Counted from the stretch's first letter, positions 17,598-26,494 are shown. The stretch is 64,000 nt of DNA from Pseudanabaena sp. UWO311 (GCF_006937785.1 NZ_SJEE01000014.1:60880-124879), one strand, 5' to 3'. The notes: generated by a model from the letters alone, not told the origin. Numbers and translations: made by a program.

Positions 17598-17629
17598 AGT
17601 AATTTAGTGATCGCGATCACTAAATTACT
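17598..17629. promoter_or_regulatory. 32-bp perfect palindrome without a loop
   Basis: AGTAATTTAGTGATCG at 17598-17613 is followed directly by its reverse complement. There is no loop and no T tract, so it looks like a dimeric-protein operator more than a terminator. It lies 101 bp upstream of the first microprotein ATG. The role is inferred. Confidence 0.45.
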
Positions 17630-17730
17630 GTGATCAAATTCAAACTAACTCAATGCTGACATCACCACCAGACTCTTAAAAAAGCTCGATACTAATTACA
17701 TTAAAGGTTAAGGAAAAAAGGAGCAAAGCA

Positions 17731-17823
17731 ATGTCAGTATTTCACTTCGGCGGATTTATCTTCAAGTTCTACGCTGGTTCGATCGCCGTTTTAGTTTTGG
17801 CAAATGCAGTCTCAACCCTTTAA
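17731..17823 (+). CDS. 30-residue single-helix membrane microprotein, copy 1
   Basis: Reads MSVFHFGGFIFKFYAGSIAV then LVLANAVSTL. AAGGAG lies 7 bases upstream of the ATG, a strong ribosome site. One hydrophobic helix covers about residues 8-28. It shares length and the pattern F.FKF..(G/C).IA....(A/T)NA with the next small ORF, so the two look like a tandem duplication. Size and hydrophobicity recall small subunits of photosynthetic or respiratory complexes, but it does not match PsbX, PsbY, PsaM, PetN, Psb30 or other small subunits I know. Function unknown. Confidence 0.6.
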   Translation: MSVFHFGGFIFKFYAGSIAVLVLANAVSTL

Positions 17824-17841
17824 TTCTTCTCCCCTGTAAAA

Positions 17842-17934
17842 ATGGATATTTTTCAAATCTTGATTTTTTCTTTTAAGTTTTTGGGTTGTGCGATCGCCAT
17901 CTTTATCGCCACCAACGCCGCTTACAGCTATTAA
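17842..17934 (+). CDS. 30-residue single-helix membrane microprotein, copy 2
   Basis: Reads MDIFQILIFSFKFLGCAIAI then FIATNAAYSY. It begins 18 bp after copy 1 and has identical length, with conserved FKF, G/C-x-IA and NA positions. The ribosome site is weak (no clear GGAG), suggesting translational coupling to copy 1. A good terminator follows 24 bp downstream, so the two form a complete bicistronic unit. Function unknown. Confidence 0.55.
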   Translation: MDIFQILIFSFKFLGCAIAIFIATNAAYSY

Positions 17935-17957
17935 ATTTTCTCCTTAAAAAATGTCAA

Positions 17958-17991
17958 AGCACTCTAAGCAATATGGTTAGAGTGCTTTTTT
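17958..17991 (+). terminator. Intrinsic terminator of the microprotein unit
   Basis: AGCACTCTAA at 17958-17967 pairs with TTAGAGTGCT at 17977-17986, loop of 9, followed by a T tract to 17991. Confidence 0.8.
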
Positions 17992-18041
17992 CTCGCCAAT
18001 GAGATTACAGTTTTATAGCTGTATAGTGAATAACGACCAAT

Positions 18042-18070
18042 AAAAAAGCGGCGCAATGCGCCGCTTTTTT
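18042..18070. terminator. Terminator of glnN (bidirectional form)
   Basis: AAAAAAGCGGCGC and GCGCCGCTTTTTT form a 13-bp perfect stem with loop AAT, 21 bp after the glnN stop on the minus strand. Confidence 0.8.
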
Positions 18071-18090
18071 ATTGGTTGAAGGAATTGAAA

Positions 18091-20262
18091 TTACTTAATG
18101 AAAAGCATTTCTTGGTAGGTAGGCAATGGCCATAGATCATCGGCTACTTCGCCTTCCAAGGCATCAACATAGCCACGGATTCCGTCCATCAAAGGTCGTA
18201 CAGTATGCGAGAGATACTGCATATGATCTTCAACAGTAGCAAAATCATGTTTTGACAAAGCATCACTGAGCTTGCTAACTCCATCGATCGCAAGCTTAGT
18301 TAAAGAAGCAACTTTCTCAATGGTTTCCTTGTCGAAATCAACTCCAATCTCCTTCAGACTCAGAGAAGTATTGCTAAGATCAGCAAGATAGCGGGTTGCA
18401 GCAGGATAAATCAAGGTTTTCACCATGCTGACCACAAGCTTAGCTTCGACTTCAATCGAGAGAATGTACTGCTCAGCGTAAGTCTCAAAGCGGCTAGACA
18501 ACTCAACAGGAGTTAAAACGCCCTCTCTGCTAAATAATTCTTCGATGTAAGATTCCTTGAGAACAGGCAATGCATCAGGGGTAGATCGAAGATTGGCTAA
18601 GCCGCGTTCAGCTGCGAGCTTATGCCATTCTTCAGAATAGCCGTTACCATTGAAAATTACTGCTCCATGAAGTTCCATTACTTCTTTAAGAACTAAAGTA
18701 ATTGCAGCATTCAAATTAGCACCCTTAGCCATTGCGCCTTCAAGCTTTTCAGCCATCCAGTCGAGAGACTCAGCAAGGATCGTATTCATGGCGACGAGGG
18801 GTCCAGCTACGGATTGATTAGAACCCACAGCGCGGAACTCAAAACGGTTGCCAGTGAAAGCAAAAGGAGAAGTACGGTTGCGATCGCCTGGATCTTTTGG
18901 CAAGATTGGCAAGGTGTCAACACCAATATTCATCGAACCTTTGGCAGATGAACTCTTCAGGTCACCTTGAAGAATTTGCGCAAATACATCCTCAAGTTGT
19001 GAACCAAGATACATCGAGATAATCGCAGGAGGAGCTTCGTTTGCACCTAAGCGGTGATCATTGCCAGCAGTTGCTACTACGGAGCGGAGCAGAGGTCCAT
19101 ATTTGTGAACCCCACGAATGACTGCACCACAGAAGACCAAGAATTGGGCATTGGCGTGAGGTGTATCACCTGGGTCAAGCAAGTTACCTTGAGTAGAGTT
19201 GCCAACTGACCAGTTAACATGCTTGCCAGAACCATTAATGCCTGCAAATGGTTTTTCATGGAGTAAGCACATAAATCCATGTTTCTTTGCTGTGAAACGA
19301 AGAAGAGTCATGATCATTTGTTGGTGATCAGTCGCTACGTTAGCAGCTTCAAAAAATGGCGCAATTTCAAATTGACCAGGGGCAACTTCGTTATGGCGAG
19401 TTTTAGCAGGAATACCAAGGCGATACAAGCGCTCTTCAACATCTTGCATGAAGACTTGCACACGCTCAGGAATTGCACCGAAGTAATGGTCGTCAAACTG
19501 TTGACCCTTGGCGGATGGCTTACCAAATAGGGTGCGACCAGTCAGCAAAATGTCGGGACGAGCATTAGCAAAATTAGCGTCGATCAAGAAATATTCTTGT
19601 TCAGCACCACAGCTAGAGTTGAGGGGAGCAATGTCTTTCTCTCCCATTAGTTTTAAAACTCTGGTGGCAGCTTTATTCATGGCTGCATTTGATCGCAACA
19701 ATGGAGTCTTCTTGTCTAGAGCTTCACCAGTCCAAGAAACGAAAACTGTAGGAATACAGAGGGTGGAACCATTGTCGGTTTCCATGATATAAGCAGGGCT
19801 AGTTACATCCCATGCTGTATAGCCACGTGCCTCAAAGGTAGAACGGATACCGCCGTTGGGGAATGAAGAACCATCGGGTTCACCTTGTACAAGGACTTTA
19901 CCTGCAAATTCGGTGATCGCCGAACCATCGCTCTGAACTGAGATAAAGCCATCATGCTTTTCAGCAGTAATGTTGGTCAAAGGATAAAAGACGTGGGCGT
20001 AGTACAATGCACCTTTGGAAATTGCCCAATCTTTCATCGCTAAGGCGATCGCGTCAGCTACTGAGCTATCAAGAGTTTCACCAGTGAGAATCGTTTTCTT
20101 GATCGATTTGAAGACTGTCTTAGGAAGACATTCTTGCATCTTGCTCAGAGTAAACACATCGGTCGCCCACATTTCTTCCAAGCGCTTTGGTGATTTCTTG
20201 GGCATTGGCTCGCGATTGGTGATCTGATAAATGGCTTGAATGCGCGACTCGTTTCCGCTCAT
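18091..20262 (-). CDS. glnN: Glutamine synthetase type III
   Basis: 723 residues, the length of cyanobacterial GlnN and far longer than GlnA (about 470). Key blocks include PIKKT.. of the N-terminal GSIII region, [13 protein letters not shown] (metal-binding Glu), [29 protein letters not shown] and [19 protein letters not shown]. It makes glutamine from glutamate, ammonia and ATP as a dodecamer. In some Pseudanabaena strains a GlnN is the only glutamine synthetase, and GlnN is induced by nitrogen starvation through NtcA. An NtcA-type promoter is visible upstream at 20335-20376. A divergent Hsp70-like gene shares the spacer. Confidence 0.97.
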   Translation of the reverse strand: MSGNESRIQAIYQITNREPMPKKSPKRLEEMWATDVFTLSKMQECLPKTVFKSIKKTILTGETLDSSVADAIALAMKDWAISKGALYYAHVFYPLTNITAEKHDGFISVQSDGSAITEFAGKVLVQGEPDGSSFPNGGIRSTFEARGYTAWDVTSPAYIMETDNGSTLCIPTVFVSWTGEALDKKTPLLRSNAAMNKAATRVLKLMGEKDIAPLNSSCGAEQEYFLIDANFANARPDILLTGRTLFGKPSAKGQQFDDHYFGAIPERVQVFMQDVEERLYRLGIPAKTRHNEVAPGQFEIAPFFEAANVATDHQQMIMTLLRFTAKKHGFMCLLHEKPFAGINGSGKHVNWSVGNSTQGNLLDPGDTPHANAQFLVFCGAVIRGVHKYGPLLRSVVATAGNDHRLGANEAPPAIISMYLGSQLEDVFAQILQGDLKSSSAKGSMNIGVDTLPILPKDPGDRNRTSPFAFTGNRFEFRAVGSNQSVAGPLVAMNTILAESLDWMAEKLEGAMAKGANLNAAITLVLKEVMELHGAVIFNGNGYSEEWHKLAAERGLANLRSTPDALPVLKESYIEELFSREGVLTPVELSSRFETYAEQYILSIEVEAKLVVSMVKTLIYPAATRYLADLSNTSLSLKEIGVDFDKETIEKVASLTKLAIDGVSKLSDALSKHDFATVEDHMQYLSHTVRPLMDGIRGYVDALEGEVADDLWPLPTYQEMLFIK

Positions 20263-20334
20263 GATTATTTTAAGGATTAATTATTGTCAGATTTCTCCAA
20301 TCATACTCAAGATATATTTATCAAATGGCTAAAA

Positions 20335-20376
20335 AAGATACCGAATTGATTGCACATGATTGGTATAGCAACGCAC
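20335..20376 (-). promoter_or_regulatory. NtcA-activated promoter of glnN
   Basis: On the minus strand GTG-N8-TAC (20363-20376) is followed, after exactly 22 bp, by TATCTT (20335-20340), which fits TAN3T. This is the canonical layout of class II NtcA promoters (GTA-N8-TAC, 20-24 bp, TAN3T). The -10 box lies about 72 bp before the glnN ATG. The first half-site is GTG rather than GTA, a tolerated variant. Confidence 0.75.
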
Positions 20377-20427
20377 AAAAGTTAATGCTGTAATGATTAA
20401 GTAGCTAGCCATAAGTAATCTTAAAAA

Positions 20428-20481
20428 CCAGAATCCTGTCGCTTCCGCTGCGCGGACGCAACAGGATTCTGATTTTGGGAT
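20428..20481. repeat. Hairpin in the glnN/Hsp70 divergent region
   Basis: CAGAATCCTGT and ACAGGATTCTG pair around a GC-rich tip (CGCTTCCGCTGCGCGGACGC). An outer pair, AAGTAGCTA near 20399 and TAGCTACTT near 20494, extends the dyad. It cannot terminate either flanking gene, because both start here. Confidence 0.6.
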
Positions 20482-20536
20482 TTGATTATGATTAGCTACT
20501 TAGACTATGGTCAATATTGCTTGTGATGGACAAAAT

Positions 20537-22171
20537 ATGATGAATGCGATCGCCATTGATTTTGGTAGTAGTAACACTCTGATTGCGCGATGGAATATTG
20601 CTACAAATCAGCCTGAGACCTTGATCTTTGCAAATCTTAATCGTCCTGCACCATTGAATGGTCTTGTGCCATCGTTGGTATATGTGCAAAATGCCCAAGC
20701 AGAAATAGTCGAAATCGGACAGCGGGTTATCGATCAAGGTAAAGATCGCCCTCAGCCCAGATTGTTTAATCAAATCAAACGGCGATTAGTAGCAAATGCA
20801 AGTTATGTCCCTCAACTTGATGGTGTTAGAGTCACGCCTGAATGGTTAGGCAATCAGTTTTTGCGAGAACTGTCAAAGGAACTGCGATCGCAACAAATTT
20901 TTGCATCGGAAATAATCTTGACCGCTCCTGTCCAATCCTATGAGAAATATTTGCGATGGCTAGAGGAATCTAGTACTGAGATATTTGCACCCAATCTGCC
21001 AACAGTACAAATGCCTAGGATTCGGATTCTTGATGAACCGACTGCGGCAGCTCTTGGATATGAGGCGATCGCTCCTAGTGCACTAGTATTAGTAATCGAT
21101 TTTGGTGGTGGCACATTAGATTTATCACTAGTGCGATTACCGAAGAGTGAAAACATTGCCAAATGGGGAGATCAAATCGGTGTCAATCGTAATGAATGGT
21201 CAGAGCATAAAGCCGAGGTAATCACGAAGACAGGTTATACAATCGGCGGTGAAGATATCGATCAATGGTTGGTCCAAGATTATTTAGAAAGTCGTGAAGA
21301 AATTACTGATACAAATGCAGATAATAATTTAAGCATTCTGAAGTTCTTGATGGAACGGATTAAAATTACACTTTCAGAAACAGAAATAGCTTCTGAAATC
21401 TTTTTTGATCTGACTACGCAATCAGCGATCGAGATTACCTATACTCGTCAACAATTAGAAAATTTATTAGAGGCAAAAGGATTTTATCGGGTTCTCCAAT
21501 TAGCGATCGATGAATTAATCAATCGTTCTTTTAATAAAGGAATTCTCAAAGGGGATATTAAACATATTCTTTTAGTTGGTGGTTGTACGCTGATCCCCTC
21601 GGTGGTTTCATTTGTTGAAAACTATTTCAAAATGGGAAAAGTATATAGTCATAGACCATTTGAAGCGATCGCTCATGGCGCTTTGATGCTCAGTCAAGGT
21701 TTAGCTCTTCAAGATTATCTATTTCATTCCTATGCGATTCGCTATTGGGATCGCAGTGCAAAGCAATGGAAATATCAGCAACTATTTCGACGTGGGCAGG
21801 TCTATCCCACTCGCCGTCCCGTAGAGTTATTACTCAGAGCAACTCAACCAAATCAACCTGAAATTGCACTCACTATTGGCGAGCTGGAAAGCCGTCCCAT
21901 CGGTGCAGCAGAGATAAGTTTCGATGGCGATCGCATAGTCATGCAATTCGGGCAAAAAGCTAAAGACATTTTTCAACCATTACAAGATGATGCTAATGGC
22001 TTAGGAATGCCACAGGCGATCGCTTTACTCGATCCTTTAGGTCAGCCAGATTGCGATCGGCTCAAAGTTTTATTTAGCATTAGCGATAAGCGGGAATTAC
22101 TAGTTACTGCGATAGATCTACTCACTCAACACCAATTGTTAACCGATTATCCTGTCGCAAAGCTCCGATAA
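20537..22171 (+). CDS. Hsp70/DnaK-like actin-fold ATPase
   Basis: About 544 residues. The N-terminal ATPase domain begins AIAIDFGSSNTLIARW (phosphate 1), continues with DEPTAAALGYEA and VIDFGGGTLDLSLV (phosphate 2), and HILLVGGCTLIPSVV (adenosine motif). The C-terminal 170 residues are short and do not look like the DnaK substrate domain and lid, so it belongs to the divergent Hsp70-family proteins common in cyanobacteria. The ATG at 20537 begins right before the conserved strand; an upstream ATG at 20507 would add ten unconserved residues. Clients are unknown. Confidence 0.85.
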   Translation: MMNAIAIDFGSSNTLIARWNIATNQPETLIFANLNRPAPLNGLVPSLVYVQNAQAEIVEIGQRVIDQGKDRPQPRLFNQIKRRLVANASYVPQLDGVRVTPEWLGNQFLRELSKELRSQQIFASEIILTAPVQSYEKYLRWLEESSTEIFAPNLPTVQMPRIRILDEPTAAALGYEAIAPSALVLVIDFGGGTLDLSLVRLPKSENIAKWGDQIGVNRNEWSEHKAEVITKTGYTIGGEDIDQWLVQDYLESREEITDTNADNNLSILKFLMERIKITLSETEIASEIFFDLTTQSAIEITYTRQQLENLLEAKGFYRVLQLAIDELINRSFNKGILKGDIKHILLVGGCTLIPSVVSFVENYFKMGKVYSHRPFEAIAHGALMLSQGLALQDYLFHSYAIRYWDRSAKQWKYQQLFRRGQVYPTRRPVELLLRATQPNQPEIALTIGELESRPIGAAEISFDGDRIVMQFGQKAKDIFQPLQDDANGLGMPQAIALLDPLGQPDCDRLKVLFSISDKRELLVTAIDLLTQHQLLTDYPVAKLR

Positions 22172-22174
22172 TTG

Positions 22175-22203
22175 TTTTTGGTGGCGCGAAGCGCCGCCAA
22201 AAA
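22175..22203. terminator. Hairpin between convergent Hsp70-like and barrel genes
   Basis: TTTTTGGTGGCGC and GCGCCGCCAAAAA pair with one G-T position around GAA. It starts 4 bp after the Hsp70-like stop and ends 7 bp before the opposite-strand stop. Confidence 0.75.
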
Positions 22204-22209
22204 TGATCG

Positions 22210-22890
22210 TTAGAGCGCTAGCTCAAACAAAAAGCCTACACGACTGTCATAGATTAAAGGCGATCTCCTCCATTCTATTTTTGTACCCAATCGGAGATTC
22301 TTGGTAATTGCATAGCTAGTCGAGAGCGCAGTTGTACTCATTTCCAGATTGTTACTGGGAGAAGTAAAAGTGTGACTCAGCCGTAAATCCGAATTATTGG
22401 GGGACAAAACCAAAATCCCCAGCAGTCCCACATCTAGACCTGAGATTTGTGGACGATCTAGCTGATTGAATTGACGATATCCGACTATTGGCGAAACATT
22501 CCAATATGAGCCCAACGGTAAAACATAGTAACGAATATTTGCCTGCAACTCACTTTCTCGACCACTAAATTCTGTCTGATAGCTGCCACTTATCGTCAAA
22601 GGTGACTGTCCCACAAACAAATCCTCAACCCCAGCTTCAAACCCCAAAGAATTATTGCGCGAGGTAATACCAATCCTGATCTTTTTATTAAAACTAGGCG
22701 TATTGTATATATCTTCTAAAAGATCTGGTGGTTTCTCCAGCCATCTTTGCAGTACAGGGCTACTTTCGATCACTTGGCGATCAATCTCTAAATCATTGGC
22801 ACGCCGTGACATTTTGGCATCGCCATAGACTGCGGTACTAATACTAAAGTAAGAAATTGCAGCTATCGCGATCGCCCAAGGTTTTGTCAT
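22210..22890 (-). CDS. Exported beta-barrel-like protein
   Basis: 226 residues. The N-terminus MTKPWAIAIAAISYFSISTA is a signal peptide. The body has alternating polar/apolar strands (LQANIRYYVLPLG, YWNVSPIVGYRQF, LGTKIEWRRSP) and ends VGFLFELAL, with terminal alternating residues as in outer-membrane barrels. I do not recognise the family; an outer-membrane location is inferred. It diverges from the subtilase-like gene. Confidence 0.6.
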   Translation of the reverse strand: MTKPWAIAIAAISYFSISTAVYGDAKMSRRANDLEIDRQVIESSPVLQRWLEKPPDLLEDIYNTPSFNKKIRIGITSRNNSLGFEAGVEDLFVGQSPLTISGSYQTEFSGRESELQANIRYYVLPLGSYWNVSPIVGYRQFNQLDRPQISGLDVGLLGILVLSPNNSDLRLSHTFTSPSNNLEMSTTALSTSYAITKNLRLGTKIEWRRSPLIYDSRVGFLFELAL

Positions 22891-23005
22891 AAATTTTGAG
22901 TTAACTAGCGTAGTTTAAGTAAAGTGGACGCGCCTATAAATTAATTATGCACAGATCTTTACGTATTGAGTCTCTAGATTCAACCGCCAAAATACTTTTA
23001 TAGCG

Positions 23006-23050
23006 AACCACAATAAAACTTTTGAAGGCTTTCAAAAGTTTTATTGGTTT
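23006..23050. repeat. Hairpin in a divergent promoter region
   Basis: CAATAAAACTTTTGAA and TTCAAAAGTTTTATTG are exact arms around GGCT. AACC outside the left arm and GGTTT outside the right arm extend it. It is followed by TGAGCGTAAAGCGCTGTA (23057-23074), the dispersed motif seen near other hairpins. Both flanking genes start from this spacer, so it is not a terminator. Confidence 0.7.
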
Positions 23051-23156
23051 AGGTGTGAGCGTAAAGCGCTGTAGGTCTACGACTATAGTCGCTGTAAAGC
23101 TGAGAAGTTTTTGATTATGCTAGTAAATATGCGGTGTAAAGTCCTTTAGGCAGTAA

Positions 23157-24836
23157 ATGGAAATAAAAATGCGTAGGTCAGGTTGGTTTGTCGGTGGGAT
23201 TCTGTTAAGTCTGTCTACTAGCCCTGCAACTTGGGCATTAGACAAATCAGTTGATCGCCAAGGCATAGATGCCCGCATTTTACAAAAAACACCCTATAAC
23301 CTCACTGGCAAAGACGTATTTATTGGGCAAGTTGAGCTAAGTCGTCCTAGCCGTTTTGCTGTAGATAAAGTCTCCAATAAACTTTTGCAACTCGATCGCA
23401 TCATTGTTCAACCCTACGAAGTCTTTTTTCGTGACGGTAAAGCTATCCCAAATCGCAATGTCGATGATCATTCCGCACAAGTTGCCGCTGTGATCATCAG
23501 TCAACATAAAATCCGTCGCGGGGTCGCACCAGGTGCCAAGCTGCTATCTTCAGCTTATTCGCAACGCCGCCAAGATGGACAACCTGAAGCCTGCATCGCG
23601 GCTCAGCACGTTGCCCGTCAATACAACGGCACTGTTCGCGCTATTAATTTCAGCTTTGGGGAACTCCTCAGTGAAGACCCTCGCCCTAACGCCAAACTCG
23701 ATGGCGATGCTTTATTAACTCTATGCGTTGATTGGATCGCTGCAACCTATAACACTTTACCGATCGTTGCTGGAAACCAAGGCAAAGGTGGTATTCCCAT
23801 CCCCACGGATCTATATAACGGTTTTACAGTCGGATTTACCCGAGAGGTTGATGGAATATACCGTCAACTTGATCGCGGCAATCTAATAGACGAGCCATAT
23901 CTCGATCGCAATAGTAATGGCAAATATGATCAAGGTGAAGTCTTTACCGATCTCAATAAAGATGGCAAATGGACATCAGGAGTCGAAAGCCCCATCGATG
24001 GTAGACGCTCAATGGCAATACTTGCACCAGGAAATAACCTTAAACTGCCGACATTGCAGGGTAAATTTAAAAATGCTAATGGTTCCAGTTTTGCTACTCC
24101 CCATGTTGTTGGGACGATCGCGCTCTTACATGAATATGCTAATCGTCAAATTGCAAGTGGCTACTGGAGTATTGATGCACGTCGTCATGAATTAATTAAA
24201 GCTGTGCTAATTAACTCTGCCGATAAGCTCAAAGATATTGGCAATGGCAAAATTCTCGGCATGTCGAAGACCATTCTGGATGCTTTTGGTAAAACATGGA
24301 TCGACACCGAAGCCTATTCTAGCCGTGAGATCCCCCTCAGTCGAAGTCTTGGTGCAGGTCAACTCAATGCCAATCGAGCTTTTCAGCAATATCAAGCAGG
24401 GCAACAATCTCCTAATAATGGATCAGCTAATATCTCAGCGATCGGCTGGGATACCAATATTGTCGAAGTTGATAAATATCAAGAGTATGTTTTTAGTGAG
24501 CCCCTAGTTGCTGATAGTTTTATTTCGGCTACCCTAACTTGGGATCGTCAAGTCAAGCTCAACGACAAAAATGGAAATGGATTATTTGATATTGGCGAAG
24601 AGTTTAGTGATGAAGGTTTTAATAAACTTGAGTTGTATTTAATGCGATCGCAAGATACCGATATTGCTCAAAACATCTGGTCATCCGTCAGTCAGATTGA
24701 CAACTTACAGCATATTTTTATAAAAATACCGATCACTGGCAAATACAAACTGAGAGTTGTATTTAAGTCTCCCCAAGCAAATTTAGTCAGTCAGCGCTAT
24801 GGCTTAGCTTGGTGGGCAAAATATCAAGATCGCTAG
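23157..24836 (+). CDS. Exported subtilisin-like (S8) serine peptidase
   Basis: 559 residues with signal peptide (WFVGGILLSLSTSPATWA). The catalytic His is His105 in DDHSAQVAAVI and the Ser is Ser311 in NGSSFATPHVVG. The first triad strand reads FIGQVELSR, with Glu60 where subtilases have Asp. Between His and Ser are two Asp/Asn-rich loops (DRNSNGKYDQGE, DLNKDGKW) resembling calcium sites, and a similar one (DKNGNGLFDIGE) recurs near residue 475 in the C-terminal beta domain. It probably works in the periplasm or outside. The divergent neighbour is an exported barrel-like protein. Confidence 0.82.
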   Translation: MEIKMRRSGWFVGGILLSLSTSPATWALDKSVDRQGIDARILQKTPYNLTGKDVFIGQVELSRPSRFAVDKVSNKLLQLDRIIVQPYEVFFRDGKAIPNRNVDDHSAQVAAVIISQHKIRRGVAPGAKLLSSAYSQRRQDGQPEACIAAQHVARQYNGTVRAINFSFGELLSEDPRPNAKLDGDALLTLCVDWIAATYNTLPIVAGNQGKGGIPIPTDLYNGFTVGFTREVDGIYRQLDRGNLIDEPYLDRNSNGKYDQGEVFTDLNKDGKWTSGVESPIDGRRSMAILAPGNNLKLPTLQGKFKNANGSSFATPHVVGTIALLHEYANRQIASGYWSIDARRHELIKAVLINSADKLKDIGNGKILGMSKTILDAFGKTWIDTEAYSSREIPLSRSLGAGQLNANRAFQQYQAGQQSPNNGSANISAIGWDTNIVEVDKYQEYVFSEPLVADSFISATLTWDRQVKLNDKNGNGLFDIGEEFSDEGFNKLELYLMRSQDTDIAQNIWSSVSQIDNLQHIFIKIPITGKYKLRVVFKSPQANLVSQRYGLAWWAKYQDR

Positions 24837-24846
24837 AAAACATTCA

Positions 24847-24875
24847 AAAGGGCGATGCAATGCATCGTCTTTTTT
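24847..24875 (+). terminator. Terminator after the subtilase-like gene
   Basis: GGCGATGCA and TGCATCGTC (one G-T pair) are followed by TTTTTT. Confidence 0.75.
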
Positions 24876-24887
24876 AGATATGGTGCA

Positions 24888-24991
24888 GTACCAATACACA
24901 AAAGTGTGACGACGCTTTTATAAACTAAGAACCAAACCCAGTAATAATCAACACACAAAATGGCTATGCAATTTTGTGTGTTGATTATTAC
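24888..24991. repeat. Family-B multi-hairpin element, copy 1
   Basis: Begins AGTACCAATACACAAAAGTG, passes through AACCAAACCCAGTAA, and ends with a strong hairpin in which AATAATCAACACACAAAAT pairs with ATTTTGTGTGTTGATTATT around GGCTATGCA. The layout is the same as the other family-B copies but with a degenerate first hairpin. Confidence 0.6.
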
Positions 24992-25020
24992 ATCACGTTA
25001 TCAATTAAGCCCAATCAGCT

Positions 25021-25620
25021 ATGCCCCAAACATCTCGTAATTCATCGCAGCCACCTAAAAAATCCAAAAGATCTAGTTTTTGGCAAGAAACTGCTCAAAC
25101 TGTAGGATTAACTATTGCTCTAGCATTTGGCGTTCGTGTTGCTGTTGCTCAGGCTTACTATTTACCGCCTTCGGGCTCAATGGAGCCAACTTTGCAAAAC
25201 TACGATCGCGTTATCGTTGATAAACTGAGCTATCGATTCCAAACACCACAACGCTTTGACATTGTGGTGTTTGAGCCAAATGAAGCAGTAATAAAAGGTT
25301 GTGGACTATCTGCCGAAAAGCAAAAAAGTTCGCTGATTAAGCGGGTGATTGGTCTGCCAGGTGATCGTGTGGAGATCAAAGAAGGCGTAACATATATCAA
25401 TGGTAAGGCGCTATCAGAACCTTATTTAGTTAAAGCCCCTGAGTACGATTTGCCTCTAACGATAGTGCCTGCTAATTCCTACTTTGCTCTAGGTGATAAT
25501 CGCAATAATAGTTGTGATGGTCATATTTGGGGCTTTGTGCCAAAAGAAAACATCATCGGCAAAGCGACCCTGCGATATTGGCCATTAGACCACTTTGGCA
25601 ATATTGATCGGAAGGACTAA
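25021..25620 (+). CDS. lepB: Signal peptidase I
   Basis: 199 residues with one N-terminal membrane helix (about 24-46). Catalytic Ser53 lies in PPSGSMEPTL and Lys107 in SSLIKRVIGLPGDRV; box E is FALGDNRNNSCDGHIWGFV. It cleaves signal peptides of exported preproteins at the outer face of the plasma or thylakoid membrane. The short form with a single helix is normal for cyanobacteria. A DUF2805 gene follows after 6 bp and is probably co-transcribed. Confidence 0.95.
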   Translation: MPQTSRNSSQPPKKSKRSSFWQETAQTVGLTIALAFGVRVAVAQAYYLPPSGSMEPTLQNYDRVIVDKLSYRFQTPQRFDIVVFEPNEAVIKGCGLSAEKQKSSLIKRVIGLPGDRVEIKEGVTYINGKALSEPYLVKAPEYDLPLTIVPANSYFALGDNRNNSCDGHIWGFVPKENIIGKATLRYWPLDHFGNIDRKD

Positions 25621-25626
25621 CTTGTT

Positions 25627-25896
25627 ATGGATAAACAGGCTGTAAAAGCACTCACGGATGTAGATATCGATCGCATTGTCGAAATGGCATGGGAAGATCG
25701 CACCACCTTTGATACGATTTACGACCAATTCGGCATTTCTGAATCGGAAGTGATTAAAATCATTCGTAAGTCAATGAAACGTTCATCTTTTTTGATGTGG
25801 CGAGAAAGGGTAAGTGGTCGCAAAACGAAACACGCAAAGACCTCTGAGGCGCAAAGATTTCACTGTAGCCAACAAGATAAATTCAAATCTCACTAA
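25627..25896 (+). CDS. DUF2805 / TIGR03643 family protein
   Basis: 89 residues: DIDRIVEMAWEDRTTFDTIYDQFGISESEVIKIIRK followed by FLMWRERVSGRKTKH. This is the conserved core of the small DUF2805 family, with a helix-turn-helix-like middle. The last 22 residues after KTKH look unconserved. Function unknown; the fold suggests nucleic-acid binding. It follows lepB by 6 bp. Confidence 0.8.
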   Translation: MDKQAVKALTDVDIDRIVEMAWEDRTTFDTIYDQFGISESEVIKIIRKSMKRSSFLMWRERVSGRKTKHAKTSEAQRFHCSQQDKFKSH

Positions 25897-25977
25897 GCGT
25901 ATTTTGTGCATTTGGGCAGAATAAAGCCTAGCATCTCTTGCCAATCTCGGTAAGCGCAATCAGTATCGATCAGAACT

Positions 25978-26084
25978 TATACCAAAACACAAAAAGGCTA
26001 TGCCAATCTGTGTTTTAAAAACCCTTACGGGGTTTGTTTTTTTTATTCACATAAGTATTGCCAAACTTTTGAGAATTGGTATTA
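25978..26084. repeat. Family-B multi-hairpin element, copy 2
   Basis: Bounded by ATACCAAAACACAAA on the left and GAATTGGTATTAC on the right. It contains AAAGGCTATGCC and the middle AAACCCTTACGGGGTTTG hairpin before a T run; the last hairpin is decayed. No gene lies in the 360-bp spacer 25897-26257. Confidence 0.65.
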
Positions 26085-26257
26085 CTAAGAGTTGTCAGAC
26101 TTTTGCGAATTGGAATTAAATGTAGTATGGGAAATGCTTAATCTTATTGCTAAATCAATTCGTAAGTAGACTGTTACCCCGTGAAGATCAATCTGCCCAT
26201 CCCCCCTTCACCTCGTAATGAGAACGGAAAAATAGAAAGGGAAAAGGAACATTTCTT

Positions 26258-26494
26258 ATGAAGACTATTCAATGGATACGTTTGATTTTCTCCAGCATTT
26301 TTATTTTGCTTGGGTTGATTTTTGGCACATATTTTTATATTAAAGAGCACCCGTCGGTTTCAGTCGTTCCACAAGGCTGTATCGTCAGGATTTCACAAAA
26401 GAAACAACGTGACGACTATTCCTTTTGGCGCTCCAGAATGACCACAATAGCGATCGCTATTTCGCAAAACTCACAACAGCTTGTGAGCAAGTAA
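26258..26494 (+). CDS. Small membrane protein, hypothetical
   Basis: 78 residues with one membrane helix (LIFSSIFILLGLIFGTYFYI) at the N-terminus and a basic, Ser-rich tail. AAAAGGAAC precedes the ATG by about 8 bases. The stop codon lies at the edge of a long hairpin, as with real genes elsewhere in this window. I do not recognise it, and the tail could be non-conserved. Confidence 0.4.
   Translation: MKTIQWIRLIFSSIFILLGLIFGTYFYIKEHPSVSVVPQGCIVRISQKKQRDDYSFWRSRMTTIAIAISQNSQQLVSK

Larger units (their letters stand above)
17293..17730. other. Gene-free spacer with hairpins and a palindrome
   Basis: This 438-bp stretch has no credible gene. It contains a partial family-B end (ATACCAATTC near 17325), a 24-bp-stem hairpin (17398-17448) between two opposed copies of the dispersed GAGCGCAAAGCGCT motif, an imperfect hairpin near 17478-17523, and a 32-bp perfect palindrome (17598-17629). 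The last 100 bp should hold the promoter of the two microprotein genes. Confidence 0.6.
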
